64,000 nt of DNA from Massilia phosphatilytica (GTDB taxonomy: Bacteria; Pseudomonadota; Gammaproteobacteria; Burkholderiales; Burkholderiaceae_D): assembly GCF_002968015.1 (NCBI RefSeq), contig NZ_PUIP01000023.1, positions 23,780-87,779 on the forward strand. The letters run 5' to 3'. Position numbers and translations under genes: made by a program. The stretch's first letter is position 1. Every line of letters begins with the position of its first letter. Shown piece after piece: positions 49,934-58,704 of the stretch. The notes under the pieces are model-generated. The model was not told the DNA's origin, made no database searches, and saw nothing but the letters and a program-made list of their open reading frames with translations.

Positions 49934-50274
49934 TGCTGAACAACGTCAACGCAATCGGTCCGGAACAGCCGGACCAGGTCGCCGGCGAGGACAAGGTGGC
50001 ACCAGCCGCCATGGACAAGGCCTACGTTGCCAAAGCGACAAAAGCCGCCGTCGAATTCGAGAGCTTTTTCATCTCGCACATGCTGCACCAGATGCGCGAG
50101 AGCACGCGCGCCATCGCGCCGGACGACAGCCCGACCAAGGACAAAGTCAACCAGGACATGACCGACATGGTCGATAACATGTTGGCCGGGAACATGGCGC
50201 AACAGCGTGCCTTCGGCGTCGCCGATGCGATTTTGCGGCAGATCTTGCCGGCACCGCTTAATAAAACGAGCTGA
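49933..50274 (+). CDS. flgJ: Rod-capping protein FlgJ, N-terminal domain only
   Basis: 113 residues. The rod-cap domain is clear: AAVEFESFFISHMLHQMRES and TDMVDNMLAGNMAQQRAFGV. It corresponds to the first third of enterobacterial FlgJ; the muramidase domain is absent and is found instead as a separate gene at 42364. Short FlgJ forms are known in several proteobacteria. Confidence 0.9.
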   Translation: MLNNVNAIGPEQPDQVAGEDKVAPAAMDKAYVAKATKAAVEFESFFISHMLHQMRESTRAIAPDDSPTKDKVNQDMTDMVDNMLAGNMAQQRAFGVADAILRQILPAPLNKTS

Positions 50275-50319
50275 ACGGTCGCCTGTCACTACTGAACACG
50301 CACAAGAGAGCTTCGCACG

Positions 50320-51690
50320 ATGAGCATCCTGAACAACGCCCTGTCCGGCGCGATCGCTTCGCAACTGGCCCTGTCGGCCAGCAGCCAGAACATCGCCAAC
50401 CTGCAGACCAAAGGTTATACCCGGCAGGCGGCCCTGCTGACCGCGGTCGCCCCCTCGACCGGTTCGAGCGAGGCCGGCAACGGCGTGCGCGTGACCGCAT
50501 TGATGCGGTTCTCCGACAGCTACAAGACCCAGCAGATGTGGCGCAGCGCGTCGGACCTGGGTGCGCACTCGCAGACCCAGCCCTATCTGACCCAGCTGGA
50601 ACAGGTGATGGGCGACGACACCGCCAGCCTGTCGAGCGGCGTGGACGGCTTCTTCGCGGCGTTGAACTCGGTGGCCGGCGTCGACCCGACGTCGACCCCG
50701 CTGCGCCAGCAGGTAGTGACCGCCGCCGGCCTGCTGGCCCAGCGCTTCAACAGCTTGAACAACGTCTACAACGCCCAGCTCCAATCGGTGCGCCAGCAGC
50801 GCAGCGCGCTGGTCGACTCGGCCAATACGACGATCGCGTCGATCGGGTCGCTGAACGCCCAGATCGCGAACGCCAACGCCACCGGCAGCAATGCATCGGC
50901 CCTCGTCGACGCGCGCGACCAGGCGATCGACAGCCTGGCGAGCCAGATGGGCCTGGAAGTCAGCGACCAGCCGGACGGCACCCGCAACGTCTCGCTCAAG
51001 ACCGGCCAGTCGCTGGTGCTGGGCGGCATTGCCGGCCAGCTGTCCGTCAGCGGCGGCGCCGCGCAGACCTTCAGCCTGACGTTCGCCGGCACCAAATTCG
51101 ACCTCGACACGACCAGGGCGGGCGGCCAGCTCGGCGGCCTGTCGGTCTATGAACAGGACACGCTGCTGCCGCTGCAGCAGGGCGTGGCCGACATGGCCCA
51201 GCAAATCGCCGACAAGGTCAACAACCAGCTCAAGGCCGGTTATGCCATGGATGGCACGCCCGGCAAGCCGCTGTTCGTGTTCAACCCGGGCAGCGCGTCG
51301 AACATGCTGCAGGTGGCGAGCGGCTACCAGACGTCGGACCTCGCGTTTTCCGGCGACGGCAAGCCCGGCGACACCGGCAACCTGCAGCAACTGGTCGCCA
51401 TCAAGAACCAGACGATCACGATGACCAAGATCGGCACGGTGATGATCGGCGACGCCGACACCCAGCTCGTCGGCCGCCTCGCCGTCGACAGCCAGCAGAA
51501 CAAGGGCGCCCTCACGACCGCGCAGACGATGCGCGACCAATCCGTCGCGGACTGGCAGTCGACGAGCGGCGTGAACAAGGACGAGGAAGCCGTGCACCTC
51601 GTCGAGTACCAGAACATGTACCAGGCCAACATGAAGGTGATGTCCGTTGCGAACGCCCTGTTCGACGCCACCTTGCAGATGATGGGTTAA
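50320..51690 (+). CDS. flgK: Hook-filament junction protein FlgK (HAP1)
   Basis: 456 residues. N-terminal MSILNNALSGAIASQLALSA, SSQNIANLQTKGYTRQAALL, then DGFFAALNSVAGVDPTSTPL; the C-terminus ends VEYQNMYQANMKVMSVANAL, then FDATLQMMG. It forms the first junction zone between hook and filament. Substrate of the FlgN chaperone. Followed by flgL. Confidence 0.94.
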   Translation: MSILNNALSGAIASQLALSASSQNIANLQTKGYTRQAALLTAVAPSTGSSEAGNGVRVTALMRFSDSYKTQQMWRSASDLGAHSQTQPYLTQLEQVMGDDTASLSSGVDGFFAALNSVAGVDPTSTPLRQQVVTAAGLLAQRFNSLNNVYNAQLQSVRQQRSALVDSANTTIASIGSLNAQIANANATGSNASALVDARDQAIDSLASQMGLEVSDQPDGTRNVSLKTGQSLVLGGIAGQLSVSGGAAQTFSLTFAGTKFDLDTTRAGGQLGGLSVYEQDTLLPLQQGVADMAQQIADKVNNQLKAGYAMDGTPGKPLFVFNPGSASNMLQVASGYQTSDLAFSGDGKPGDTGNLQQLVAIKNQTITMTKIGTVMIGDADTQLVGRLAVDSQQNKGALTTAQTMRDQSVADWQSTSGVNKDEEAVHLVEYQNMYQANMKVMSVANALFDATLQMMG

Positions 51691-51701
51691 GGGAGAGAAG
51701 C

Positions 51702-52613
51702 ATGCGTATCGCCACCAGTCAATTCCAGGCGATGATGAATCAGTCGCTCGATCTGAACCAGGAGCGCATCACCTACGTGACACAGCAGATGGCCAACGGC
51801 AATCGCATCCAGCTGCCGTCCGACGATCCGGTCGACAGCGTGCGCCTGTCGCGCCTGAAGCGCGAAGAGGCCAGCGTCAAGCAGTACCGCAGCAACATCG
51901 CCGCGGTCAACGAACGCCTCACGAAGAACGAAGGCTACCTGCAGAACATGGTCAATGACATGGGTTCGGGCCGCGACCTGCTCGTGTGGGCACTGGACGG
52001 CTCGAATACTTCCCAGGACCTGAACGCCATGGTCACCTCGCTGACCGCGCTGCGCGACAGCCTGATGTACTCGGCCAATACGATCGACCAGGAAGGCCGC
52101 TACGTGTTTTCCGGCACCTCGACCGACACGGCACCGGTCACGTACAATGCCGCCGCCCTGCCCGGTTCGCGCTACACCTATGCGGGCAACACGAATGACC
52201 AGCTGGTGGTGGTGGGCAATGGCATCACCCAGGTGGCGAACCAGAATGCGCAAGGAATCGAAAAGCTGCTGAACCAGCTCGACCAGACGATCAGCACGCT
52301 GTCGGGCAGCACCGTCAGCGCCAACGATCCTGCCGTGCGCAACGTCCTGACGGCCAACCTGGACGGGTTCGACGACGCCATGAACCTCGTTGCCGGCAAG
52401 GTCGCCGTCATCGGCGGCCAGCAGAACGTCCTCAAGACGATCGACGCCAACCACGAGAACGTCAGCCTGTCGAACCAGACCGCAATCCTCGACATCGGGC
52501 AGCTCGACGTCGGCACCGCGGCCATCGAGCTGAACGGCTACCAGACGGCACTCGAGGCCAGCTACAAGGCCTACAGCAAGATCGGCTCCCTGTCCCTGTT
52601 CTCGGTGCTCTGA
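51702..52613 (+). CDS. flgL: Hook-filament junction protein FlgL (HAP3)
   Basis: 303 residues with flagellin-like ends: N-terminal MRIATSQFQAMMNQSLDLNQ, QMANGNRIQLPSDDPVDSVR; C-terminal half with VIGGQQNVLKTIDANHENVS and TAAIELNGYQTALEASYKAY. Second junction protein. GGGAG upstream. It is followed after five bases by an additional gene. Confidence 0.93.
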   Translation: MRIATSQFQAMMNQSLDLNQERITYVTQQMANGNRIQLPSDDPVDSVRLSRLKREEASVKQYRSNIAAVNERLTKNEGYLQNMVNDMGSGRDLLVWALDGSNTSQDLNAMVTSLTALRDSLMYSANTIDQEGRYVFSGTSTDTAPVTYNAAALPGSRYTYAGNTNDQLVVVGNGITQVANQNAQGIEKLLNQLDQTISTLSGSTVSANDPAVRNVLTANLDGFDDAMNLVAGKVAVIGGQQNVLKTIDANHENVSLSNQTAILDIGQLDVGTAAIELNGYQTALEASYKAYSKIGSLSLFSVL

Positions 52614-52618
52614 TCGTC

Positions 52619-53659
52619 ATGGATACCACATTACGCCCCACGACCGCCGGCGCGACCGGCAGCACCCTCGGCACCCGTGCGAACGCTTCGTCCCGGCTCG
52701 TTCCGACCCGCTCCACCAGCGCCGTCGACGACACGGCGCCGAACACAGCGGCCGACGCCGCGGCGCCCTCGGCGCCCCTGCGCGCCAACGGCGGCGCGTC
52801 CAGAATCGCGAGCGGCCTGCAGGACCAGGTGGCGGGCGCCCAGCAGGCACTGGACTACCTCGACCGCGTGGCCACCCAGCTCGAGGCGTTGAAAGGCGAG
52901 CTGACGGCCAAGCTGGCCAGCACCCGCAACGGTTCGCGCCTGCAGCTCGAAGTCCAGGCGCGCCAGCTGGCCCATACCCTGGCCGGGCGCAAGAAAAACG
53001 GTGGCGGCAGCATCGACAGCAACCTGAATTATTCGACCAGGCCAGCCACGCAGCGCTTCCGCATCCGCGGCCTGGACATCGACAGCGTCAAGAAGAGTGC
53101 GCCGCAGACCATCTCGTTCTCGGTCGGCGGCGCCGGCGGTCCGCAGATGGGTGTCAACATCGAACCGGACCAGTCGAACCAGCAAATCGCCCGCGCCCTC
53201 GACCGCGCCCTCGCCCCGATGGGCGTGCACGCGAGCCTGGACGAGAACGGCGAACTCGTGTTCACGACGCCGGAATCGAACTGGTCGTCCGTCAAGGACA
53301 GTATCGCCGTGAGCGGCCGCGGCCGTGTGACCACCGATGAAGTGCCGGCGAACCTGGCGCCCCAGCAGTGGAACGTGAGTGCCGACACCGGCAATGCCGA
53401 CGCGCTGCGCCAGAGCCTGCGCGAAGTGGTCCAGGCGCTGGAACGCGTACACCGGTCGCAGGCGTCCGCCAGCGCGGCCCTGCAGGCCGCCAGCACCCAG
53501 GTAGCGGATGCCGCGCCGCCGCCGCCGGACATGACCATCGCGGCCGACGACTTCAGCAAGGTCGCCGCCGCCACCGACTACGAGTCGCTGATCGCCCTGA
53601 CGTCGGCGCTCGTCGGCGTCAGCCGGGATCGCGTGCTGGCGCTGCTCGGACTGCGTTGA
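52619..53659 (+). CDS. Flagellar-operon protein of unknown function with flagellin-IN-like region
   Basis: 346 residues, no signal peptide. Residues 1-60 are low-complexity; 65-125 form a helical segment (QQALDYLDRVATQLEALKGE). Then comes a beta-rich part with FRIRGLDIDSVKKSAPQTIS and ARALDRALAPMGVHASLDEN, which resembles the flagellin hook IN motif, and C-terminal helices (REVVQALERVHRSQASASAA; TDYESLIALTSALVGVSRDR). It is probably exported through the flagellar gate. It follows flgL by five bases and ends just before the terminator. Other lateral loci hold poorly described genes of this kind (lafW and neighbours), but equivalence cannot be shown here. Confidence 0.72.
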   Translation: MDTTLRPTTAGATGSTLGTRANASSRLVPTRSTSAVDDTAPNTAADAAAPSAPLRANGGASRIASGLQDQVAGAQQALDYLDRVATQLEALKGELTAKLASTRNGSRLQLEVQARQLAHTLAGRKKNGGGSIDSNLNYSTRPATQRFRIRGLDIDSVKKSAPQTISFSVGGAGGPQMGVNIEPDQSNQQIARALDRALAPMGVHASLDENGELVFTTPESNWSSVKDSIAVSGRGRVTTDEVPANLAPQQWNVSADTGNADALRQSLREVVQALERVHRSQASASAALQAASTQVADAAPPPPDMTIAADDFSKVAAATDYESLIALTSALVGVSRDRVLALLGLR

Positions 53660-53679
53660 ACCCTGCTTCGGCAACACGA

Positions 53680-53711
53680 ACGCCCCGCCTGCGAGCGGGG
53701 CGTCGCTTTTT
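53680..53711 (+). terminator. Terminator of the flgB-flgL operon
   Basis: Nine-base perfect stem (ACGCCCCGC with GCGGGGCGT; loop six bases), then TCGC and a run of five T. Position 21 bases after the last flagellar gene and directly before the convergent stop at 53711. Confidence 0.88.
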
Positions 53712-54493
53712 CAGTGCCCGACCGGCTTGACGCTGATCGTCGTCCCGCGCAGGTCGATGTCGTGGATCTCGATGCTGCCGAACGTCGGTCCCGGATGGCT
53801 GCCCACGCGGATGTTGCGGAAGCTGATCTCGCCGATCGTGCTGGGCAGGCGCAAGGTGATCGAGCCATCCTTGTTCACGGTCGCGTGCGAATTGGCCGGG
53901 TCGTAGCTGACGTCGCGCACCGTCGTGTCGGCCGACAGCAGCAGCGCCAGCGGATTGAACACCGCCGCCAGTTCGCCCAGCACGCGCACGCCGTCGTTCG
54001 GCAACGCATGCTGCACGGCCGCCTGCAGCCCCTGCTGCCCGCCCTGCGCGGCGAGCGCGATCAGGCGCAGTTCCGCCTGGCGCGCCTGGTCGCGCAGCGC
54101 GTCATCGTTTCTGCCCTGGGCCGTCACCTCTCCCAATTCCTCATCCGACAGCGTCCGCATGCCGCGCCCGAATTCACGTCCGCTTTCGCCTGACACGCGC
54201 GTGGACACGGCCGCCGCCGGTGCCGCCGCCACCGCCGCGTAGGCGTGCAGGGGCCCGAGCAGTGCCGTCGCCAGTGCCGCCGCCATGCGCAGGCTGCGCT
54301 GGCGCCGCACGGCGCCGCGCACCTGGGCCTGCGTGATCAGCTTCATGTCGGCCAGGATCTCGCCGAGCCGGCGTCCGCTCTGCGCCTGTGCACGAATTGC
54401 CGCGTCCAGCTGTTCCTGCGAGATCAGCTTCTTCTCGATCAGGATCTGGCCCAGCCGGGACCTGTTGGTACTGCGTGTCATCCAGTCGCTCAT
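53711..54493 (-). CDS. Exported motif protein with N-terminal MshEN-like domain
   Basis: 260 residues. The first 65 form two short repeats typical of the MshEN (type II secretion ATPase N-terminal) domain (RLGQILIEKKLISQEQLDAA; RLGEILADMKLITQAQVRGA), normally a cyclic-di-GMP or protein contact module. A membrane helix follows (AAALATALLGPLHAYAA), then RTLSDEELGEVTAQG, the motif shared by five proteins of this region, and a beta-rich C-terminus ending DIDLRGTTISVKPVGH. The GAGGAGG ribosome site is strong. Last gene of the C39-peptidase operon. Confidence 0.75.
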   Translation of the reverse strand: MSDWMTRSTNRSRLGQILIEKKLISQEQLDAAIRAQAQSGRRLGEILADMKLITQAQVRGAVRRQRSLRMAAALATALLGPLHAYAAVAAAPAAAVSTRVSGESGREFGRGMRTLSDEELGEVTAQGRNDDALRDQARQAELRLIALAAQGGQQGLQAAVQHALPNDGVRVLGELAAVFNPLALLLSADTTVRDVSYDPANSHATVNKDGSITLRLPSTIGEISFRNIRVGSHPGPTFGSIEIHDIDLRGTTISVKPVGH

Positions 54494-54517
54494 CCCCGCC
54501 TCCTCAGGTAGTTGTCG

Positions 54518-55078
54518 TTATTGTCCGGCGGCCGCGCGCAGCTTCAGGCCCACTCGGTTCTGCAGCTCCGTCATCTTGGGCTGGATCTGCGCCGCGTTCG
54601 CCCTGGCCACGTTCTCGCCGACGGCCTTCTTCATCTCCGGCACGACGCTCTCGAATTTCGCCAGCACGGGCGATTCGAGAATCCCTGCCAGCTGCTTCAG
54701 CTCGTCCTCGCTGAACTTCTGCGCCAGCAGCGGCGCGACGCTCGACTGCACGATCGCGTGCGTGCTCGAACGCAGGGCCGGCGCTTCCGTCTCGACGAAC
54801 TTCGTCGCCTCCGCCGTGATGTCCTTCATCGTCGCGTCCTGCTTGTCGGCGGGCACGCGGCTCTGCACCACCACGCGCGACTGGCGCAGCATGTCGGCCA
54901 CCGGCGCCTGCAGCATCTGCAGGCCGACGGATTCCAGCCCCATCTTGTCCAGCACGCGCTGCACGAGCGCCTGCTTGGCGGGCGGCACGCCGTTCATGCC
55001 TTGCGCGTGCGCGCCCGCGGCCAGGCCGACGCCCGCACCCAGCGCCATCGTCATCCACATCGATCGGAACATCGTCAT
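54518..55078 (-). CDS. DUF2059 domain exported protein
   Basis: 186 residues with a signal peptide (ending AAGAHAQG) and a helical DUF2059 domain (LVQRVLDKMGLESVGLQML; FSEDELKQLAGILESPVLAK; FESVVPEMKKAVGENVARAN). DUF2059 proteins are periplasmic and of unknown function. Stands between the FadL-type porin (six bases before its start) and the MshEN-motif protein. Confidence 0.82.
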   Translation of the reverse strand: MTMFRSMWMTMALGAGVGLAAGAHAQGMNGVPPAKQALVQRVLDKMGLESVGLQMLQAPVADMLRQSRVVVQSRVPADKQDATMKDITAEATKFVETEAPALRSSTHAIVQSSVAPLLAQKFSEDELKQLAGILESPVLAKFESVVPEMKKAVGENVARANAAQIQPKMTELQNRVGLKLRAAAGQ

Positions 55079-55084
55079 CTCCAG

Positions 55085-56698
55085 TTAGAACGGCCGCGTG
55101 TACGAGGCGCCCGCGTACTTCACGATCAGGCTGCCGGACACGTTCGTGGCCGCATAAGGGTTATAGATCAGGTTGAAGAAATTGTCGCAGTTCAGATTGC
55201 AGTTGCTGCGCGCCGGGATGTCGTACGTGCCCTTCATGTAGCTGGCCGTCAGGTTGACTTCCCCGCCGTCGTCGAAGCGGTAGCGCACGCCGACGCTCTT
55301 GAGCTTCGTGTCCGGCAGCGGCGCGAGAAGGCTCATCTGGTTGCCCGGGATGGAGCTCTTGCGCGGCTCGTAGCCGAGGCGCAGCGCCAGCTTCTTCGTC
55401 AGGTTGAACTGCGAGCCGAAGCTGTAGTTGACGACGCTCCTGAAGCCCATCTTGAACGTGGCCTGGCGCGAGTTCGCGTAGCCGAACAGGCGCGCCATCT
55501 CGAGCAGCCTGACGCTCTCGTCGAACTCGAACGTCAGCTGGTTCCACTGCGCCCAGTCGGCGTAGCTGACGTCCGCGTTCAGCTGCACGTAATCGGTCAG
55601 CATCAGCTTCATGCCTGCCTGCACGCGCCACGGGAACGGGATCTTGGCCGTCATGTTCCCGTGCTGGTATTCGGGGATATCCTGCGGCATGCCGGTGACG
55701 GCGCCGACGATCGGTCCGAGCAGGCTGGAATTCAGCCCGCGCACGAAGCTGCGCAGCATCGGGTCGCTGTGGAACATGTACGACCCGGTGTAGGTCGTGC
55801 GCGCGCCGCCCTGGTACACGAGGCCCAGCGCGAACCATGTCTTCGGCTCCCACAGCACGCCGATGTTGACCGTCGGATCGAACGACGCGCGCAGGTCGAA
55901 GTCGATGTTGGCGGCGCGCTTGAACGGATTGACCATGCCTTCCGGACCGCCGCCGCACAGGCCGAAGGTCAGCGTGTCGATCACGGTGCCGTTGCCGTTG
56001 GGGCAGACGGCCTTCTGCAGCTGCCCGACGGTACCGAGCAGCTTGTTGGGCGCGCGGAAGTCGGTGTTGATGGCGAACGCGGAATAAGCGATCGGCACCG
56101 AGATGCCGATCTTCAGCGTGTCCGACACCTTGTACGCGGCCGCCGGCGACAGGTACACGAGGCGCTGCAGCTGGACGAGGCGGCCGTCGAAGCGGCCCGG
56201 ATCGTCCGGGTCCTTGGTGCGGTCGATACTCATCGCCGCCGCCAGGTAGACCATCGTGCCGAACGTCCAGCGCGAACCGGGCGCGTTGTACGACATGCCC
56301 ATGCTGGGCACCAGCACGCCCGGCAGGCGTGCCTTGGGGACGCCGTAGAACGGGATGTAGAGGGCCTGGCGCACCGGGCCGCTCGACTTGCCGTTGATCG
56401 GGTCATCCTTGAAGCCGCCGATGTCCATGTCGGGCGCCGAGACGAAACGGTTCGGGTTGCGGATCGTCGCCACGAACACGGAATCGATGTGGTGCGTGCC
56501 GTTCAGGCGCGCGAGGCCGGCCGGGTTGAAGTGGATCGATTCGATCCCGGGCGGGTCGGCCGTCACCGCATTCCCCATCGCCATCGCGGTGGGGCTGGTG
56601 ACGAGGTTGTCGGTGACGCCGGCATGGGCGACCGGCGCCAGCGCCGTGGCCAGGCCGGCCAGGGCGAGCAAAACGATCGGTGACGGCGCGGCGGTCAT
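55085..56698 (-). CDS. FadL/TodX-family outer-membrane transporter
   Basis: 537 residues with a signal peptide (ending PVAHAGV). The N-terminal hatch (TSPTAMAMGNAVTADPPGIE, SIHFNPAGLARLNGTHH) is typical of FadL-type barrels, which carry long-chain fatty acids or hydrophobic compounds across the outer membrane. Further on are VLVPSMGMSYNAPGSRWTFG and many alternating strands ending YAGASYTRPF. Three cysteines in the last extracellular-type loop (RSNCNLNCDN) may be structural. It lies between a second barrel and the DUF2059 gene in a five-gene unit. Confidence 0.87.
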   Translation of the reverse strand: MTAAPSPIVLLALAGLATALAPVAHAGVTDNLVTSPTAMAMGNAVTADPPGIESIHFNPAGLARLNGTHHIDSVFVATIRNPNRFVSAPDMDIGGFKDDPINGKSSGPVRQALYIPFYGVPKARLPGVLVPSMGMSYNAPGSRWTFGTMVYLAAAMSIDRTKDPDDPGRFDGRLVQLQRLVYLSPAAAYKVSDTLKIGISVPIAYSAFAINTDFRAPNKLLGTVGQLQKAVCPNGNGTVIDTLTFGLCGGGPEGMVNPFKRAANIDFDLRASFDPTVNIGVLWEPKTWFALGLVYQGGARTTYTGSYMFHSDPMLRSFVRGLNSSLLGPIVGAVTGMPQDIPEYQHGNMTAKIPFPWRVQAGMKLMLTDYVQLNADVSYADWAQWNQLTFEFDESVRLLEMARLFGYANSRQATFKMGFRSVVNYSFGSQFNLTKKLALRLGYEPRKSSIPGNQMSLLAPLPDTKLKSVGVRYRFDDGGEVNLTASYMKGTYDIPARSNCNLNCDNFFNLIYNPYAATNVSGSLIVKYAGASYTRPF

Positions 56699-56708
56699 GG
56701 GAGCGGCC

Positions 56709-57764
56709 TCACAGCGACAACGGCAGGCTCATGGTGAGCGACAGGTTCGGCGCGGCCGCCGTGAGGCCGGCGCCGACCGTCACGTTGACGGTGGTCTTGG
56801 GCGACATGCGGTAGCCCGCGCCGATCGCGAGGATGCCGGCGCTCTGGGTCTGCGTCTGCGCCTTGTTGCCGTTGTCGAACGTGAGCGTGGAACGGGACAT
56901 GATCGATTCCTGGAACGAGAACGACGTCGTGATCTTGTACGACAGCGCATACGCGAAGCCGAGGCCGAAGCCGAAGCTGGCACCCGGCTTCACCTGGCGC
57001 AGGGTGGCGCCGTAGAGGTTCTGGTTCAGGTGCTTCGCCGTCAGGCTGTAGCCCACGTTGAAGGAGCCGAACAGCGCGACCGGGTCGACGATGCGCGTCA
57101 TGTTGGCACCGATGTTGAAGGTGTTGACGCCGGAGCCCGTGGCCACGCCCTTCTGCACGTCCACCTTGTACGGGCTGGTGCCCGTCGCGAGGCGCACGTT
57201 GCCCGTGAGCGTGTACGCGACCTCGTCGCGCTTGACCTCCTGCGGCTGCCAGCGCACGCCCAGGCCCACGTCGCCGATCGTGTGCGAGACGCCCGAGAAG
57301 CCGCCGGTATCGGAGTAGCGGCTGATGAACGGCAGCGTGACGTTGGCGGTCAGGTTGTTGCGCACGCCGTAGTCCGCCGCGATCGTGTTGGTGATCGTGT
57401 GCGAATTCGTGTTCTCGATCGAGAACAGCGTGGCGGTGCCGGACGACAAGTCGGTGTTGATCTTTTCCTGGCCGATGTACGTGTAGCCCAGCTCGTAGTT
57501 CAGCTGCACCTTGCCCTTGCGGATCAGCGAGTACTGCTTGTCCACCGCGGTCAGCGTTTCCTTCAGCAGCGTCGTGTTGTCGGCATCGCCCTCCTTCTTC
57601 GCCAGCGCGTCGCGCACGGCGTCCGAGGTCGCGGGCGGCGTGCCTGCCGTCGCCGCATTCAGCGTGGAGGAACTCGCCGTGTCCTGGGCCTGCGCCGGCA
57701 ACTGGGCGAGCAGGAAGGTGCAGGCCAGCGCCGGCGCGGACGCCAACATTGTGGAAATCTTCAT
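56709..57764 (-). CDS. Outer-membrane beta-barrel protein
   Basis: 351 residues from ATG 57764 (AAGGA five bases upstream). Signal peptide (LLAQLPAQAQD), a Thr/Ala-rich stretch, a short helical segment, then alternating hydrophobic strands (VQLNYELGYTYIGQEKI; NLTANVTLPFISRYSD; IGDVGLGVRWQPQEVKRDE; VAYTLTGNVRLATGTSPYK) ending in TMSLPLSL. Resembles porin-like proteins of the transporter/phenol-degradation meta-pathway type. Lies 20 bases after the C39 peptidase. Confidence 0.78.
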   Translation of the reverse strand: MKISTMLASAPALACTFLLAQLPAQAQDTASSSTLNAATAGTPPATSDAVRDALAKKEGDADNTTLLKETLTAVDKQYSLIRKGKVQLNYELGYTYIGQEKINTDLSSGTATLFSIENTNSHTITNTIAADYGVRNNLTANVTLPFISRYSDTGGFSGVSHTIGDVGLGVRWQPQEVKRDEVAYTLTGNVRLATGTSPYKVDVQKGVATGSGVNTFNIGANMTRIVDPVALFGSFNVGYSLTAKHLNQNLYGATLRQVKPGASFGFGLGFAYALSYKITTSFSFQESIMSRSTLTFDNGNKAQTQTQSAGILAIGAGYRMSPKTTVNVTVGAGLTAAAPNLSLTMSLPLSL

Positions 57765-57784
57765 GGTGGTCCTTCGTGGTGGGT

Positions 57785-58546
57785 CTATTGTTTGCGGATC
57801 GAGATGCCGCCGAAACCGTTCAGCAGGCGTTCGTTCGCCACCTGCGTGTCGATGGGGCGCTGCAGGCCGCGGTCGCGGATGCGGTCCATGTCGACCACGC
57901 CCAGTTCGTCGTCGGCCAGCGCGAGCTTCAATGCGGGCGGATGGTTCTTCGGCGGGTAGGCGATGAACAGCGTGTTGCGGTCCCACAGCGTGGCGAATTC
58001 CTCGACCGAGAACGTGATGTTGCCGGCCGACGGGTCGGCCAGGAACACGAGGCCGCCGCGCACGCCGCGCAGCACGACGAAGTGCTTGAAGCCGGCGTAG
58101 TCGATCGGCACGATGCCCGGTGAATCGAGCGCGAGCAGGTCCGACATCTCGGCGTGGAAGCCCGCGCTCTGCACGTCGATCGAGGCGAGATAGCGCTTCA
58201 TGTCGAGCAGGGAAAAGCCGCGCCGCTCGATGATCTTGTCCTTCTCGCCGAAGGCCATCATGCCTTCCATCGACTGCTGCTCGGTGACGTCGATGCCCAG
58301 GTGGTACTTGAGGATCGTGACGAGGGCCGCCGAGCCGCAACTGTAGTCGTAGGCCTGGTGGACGATGTTCTTGTACTTGAGCTCCGAGAACGGCTCCATC
58401 GACACGTTCGGAATACCGGCGGCGGCCACGGACATGGTCGTCGGCAGGTCGAAGCGGTCGAGCGGACGGTCCTGTGCCTCGTGCTTGGCAAGCACGCCGG
58501 CCCCGCCCACGAGGACCGCGAGGATCCCCAGCAGGAATGTGAACAT
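57785..58546 (-). CDS. Membrane-anchored C39-family peptidase
   Basis: About 253 residues from ATG 58546 (GGGAGA ribosome site). An uncleaved or poorly cleaved N-terminal helix (FTFLLGILAVLVGGAGVLA) anchors a C39 domain with catalytic Cys in AYDYSCGSAALVTIL, His in FKHFVVLRGV and Asp in FLADPSAGN. C39 enzymes of bacteriocin exporters remove double-glycine leaders; this stand-alone form faces the periplasm. The C-terminal tail is Arg/Asp-rich. First gene of the unit. I recall the Acinetobacter gene filB as a comparable enzyme; unverified. Confidence 0.85.
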   Translation of the reverse strand: MFTFLLGILAVLVGGAGVLAKHEAQDRPLDRFDLPTTMSVAAAGIPNVSMEPFSELKYKNIVHQAYDYSCGSAALVTILKYHLGIDVTEQQSMEGMMAFGEKDKIIERRGFSLLDMKRYLASIDVQSAGFHAEMSDLLALDSPGIVPIDYAGFKHFVVLRGVRGGLVFLADPSAGNITFSVEEFATLWDRNTLFIAYPPKNHPPALKLALADDELGVVDMDRIRDRGLQRPIDTQVANERLLNGFGGISIRKQ

Positions 58547-58704
58547 GATGTCTCCCTGGGGCGCTTCATGCGACCCCTTGTGTCCCGGCTCCGTACGCGT
58601 TCGTGGCGTGCGGATGGCGGATTTTTCATGCATCCCAACGTGGTGTTTTGGCCACGGTTATTGCACTTTTTCTATATTTTGGATGCAGGCACGGCTGGCG
58701 GATG

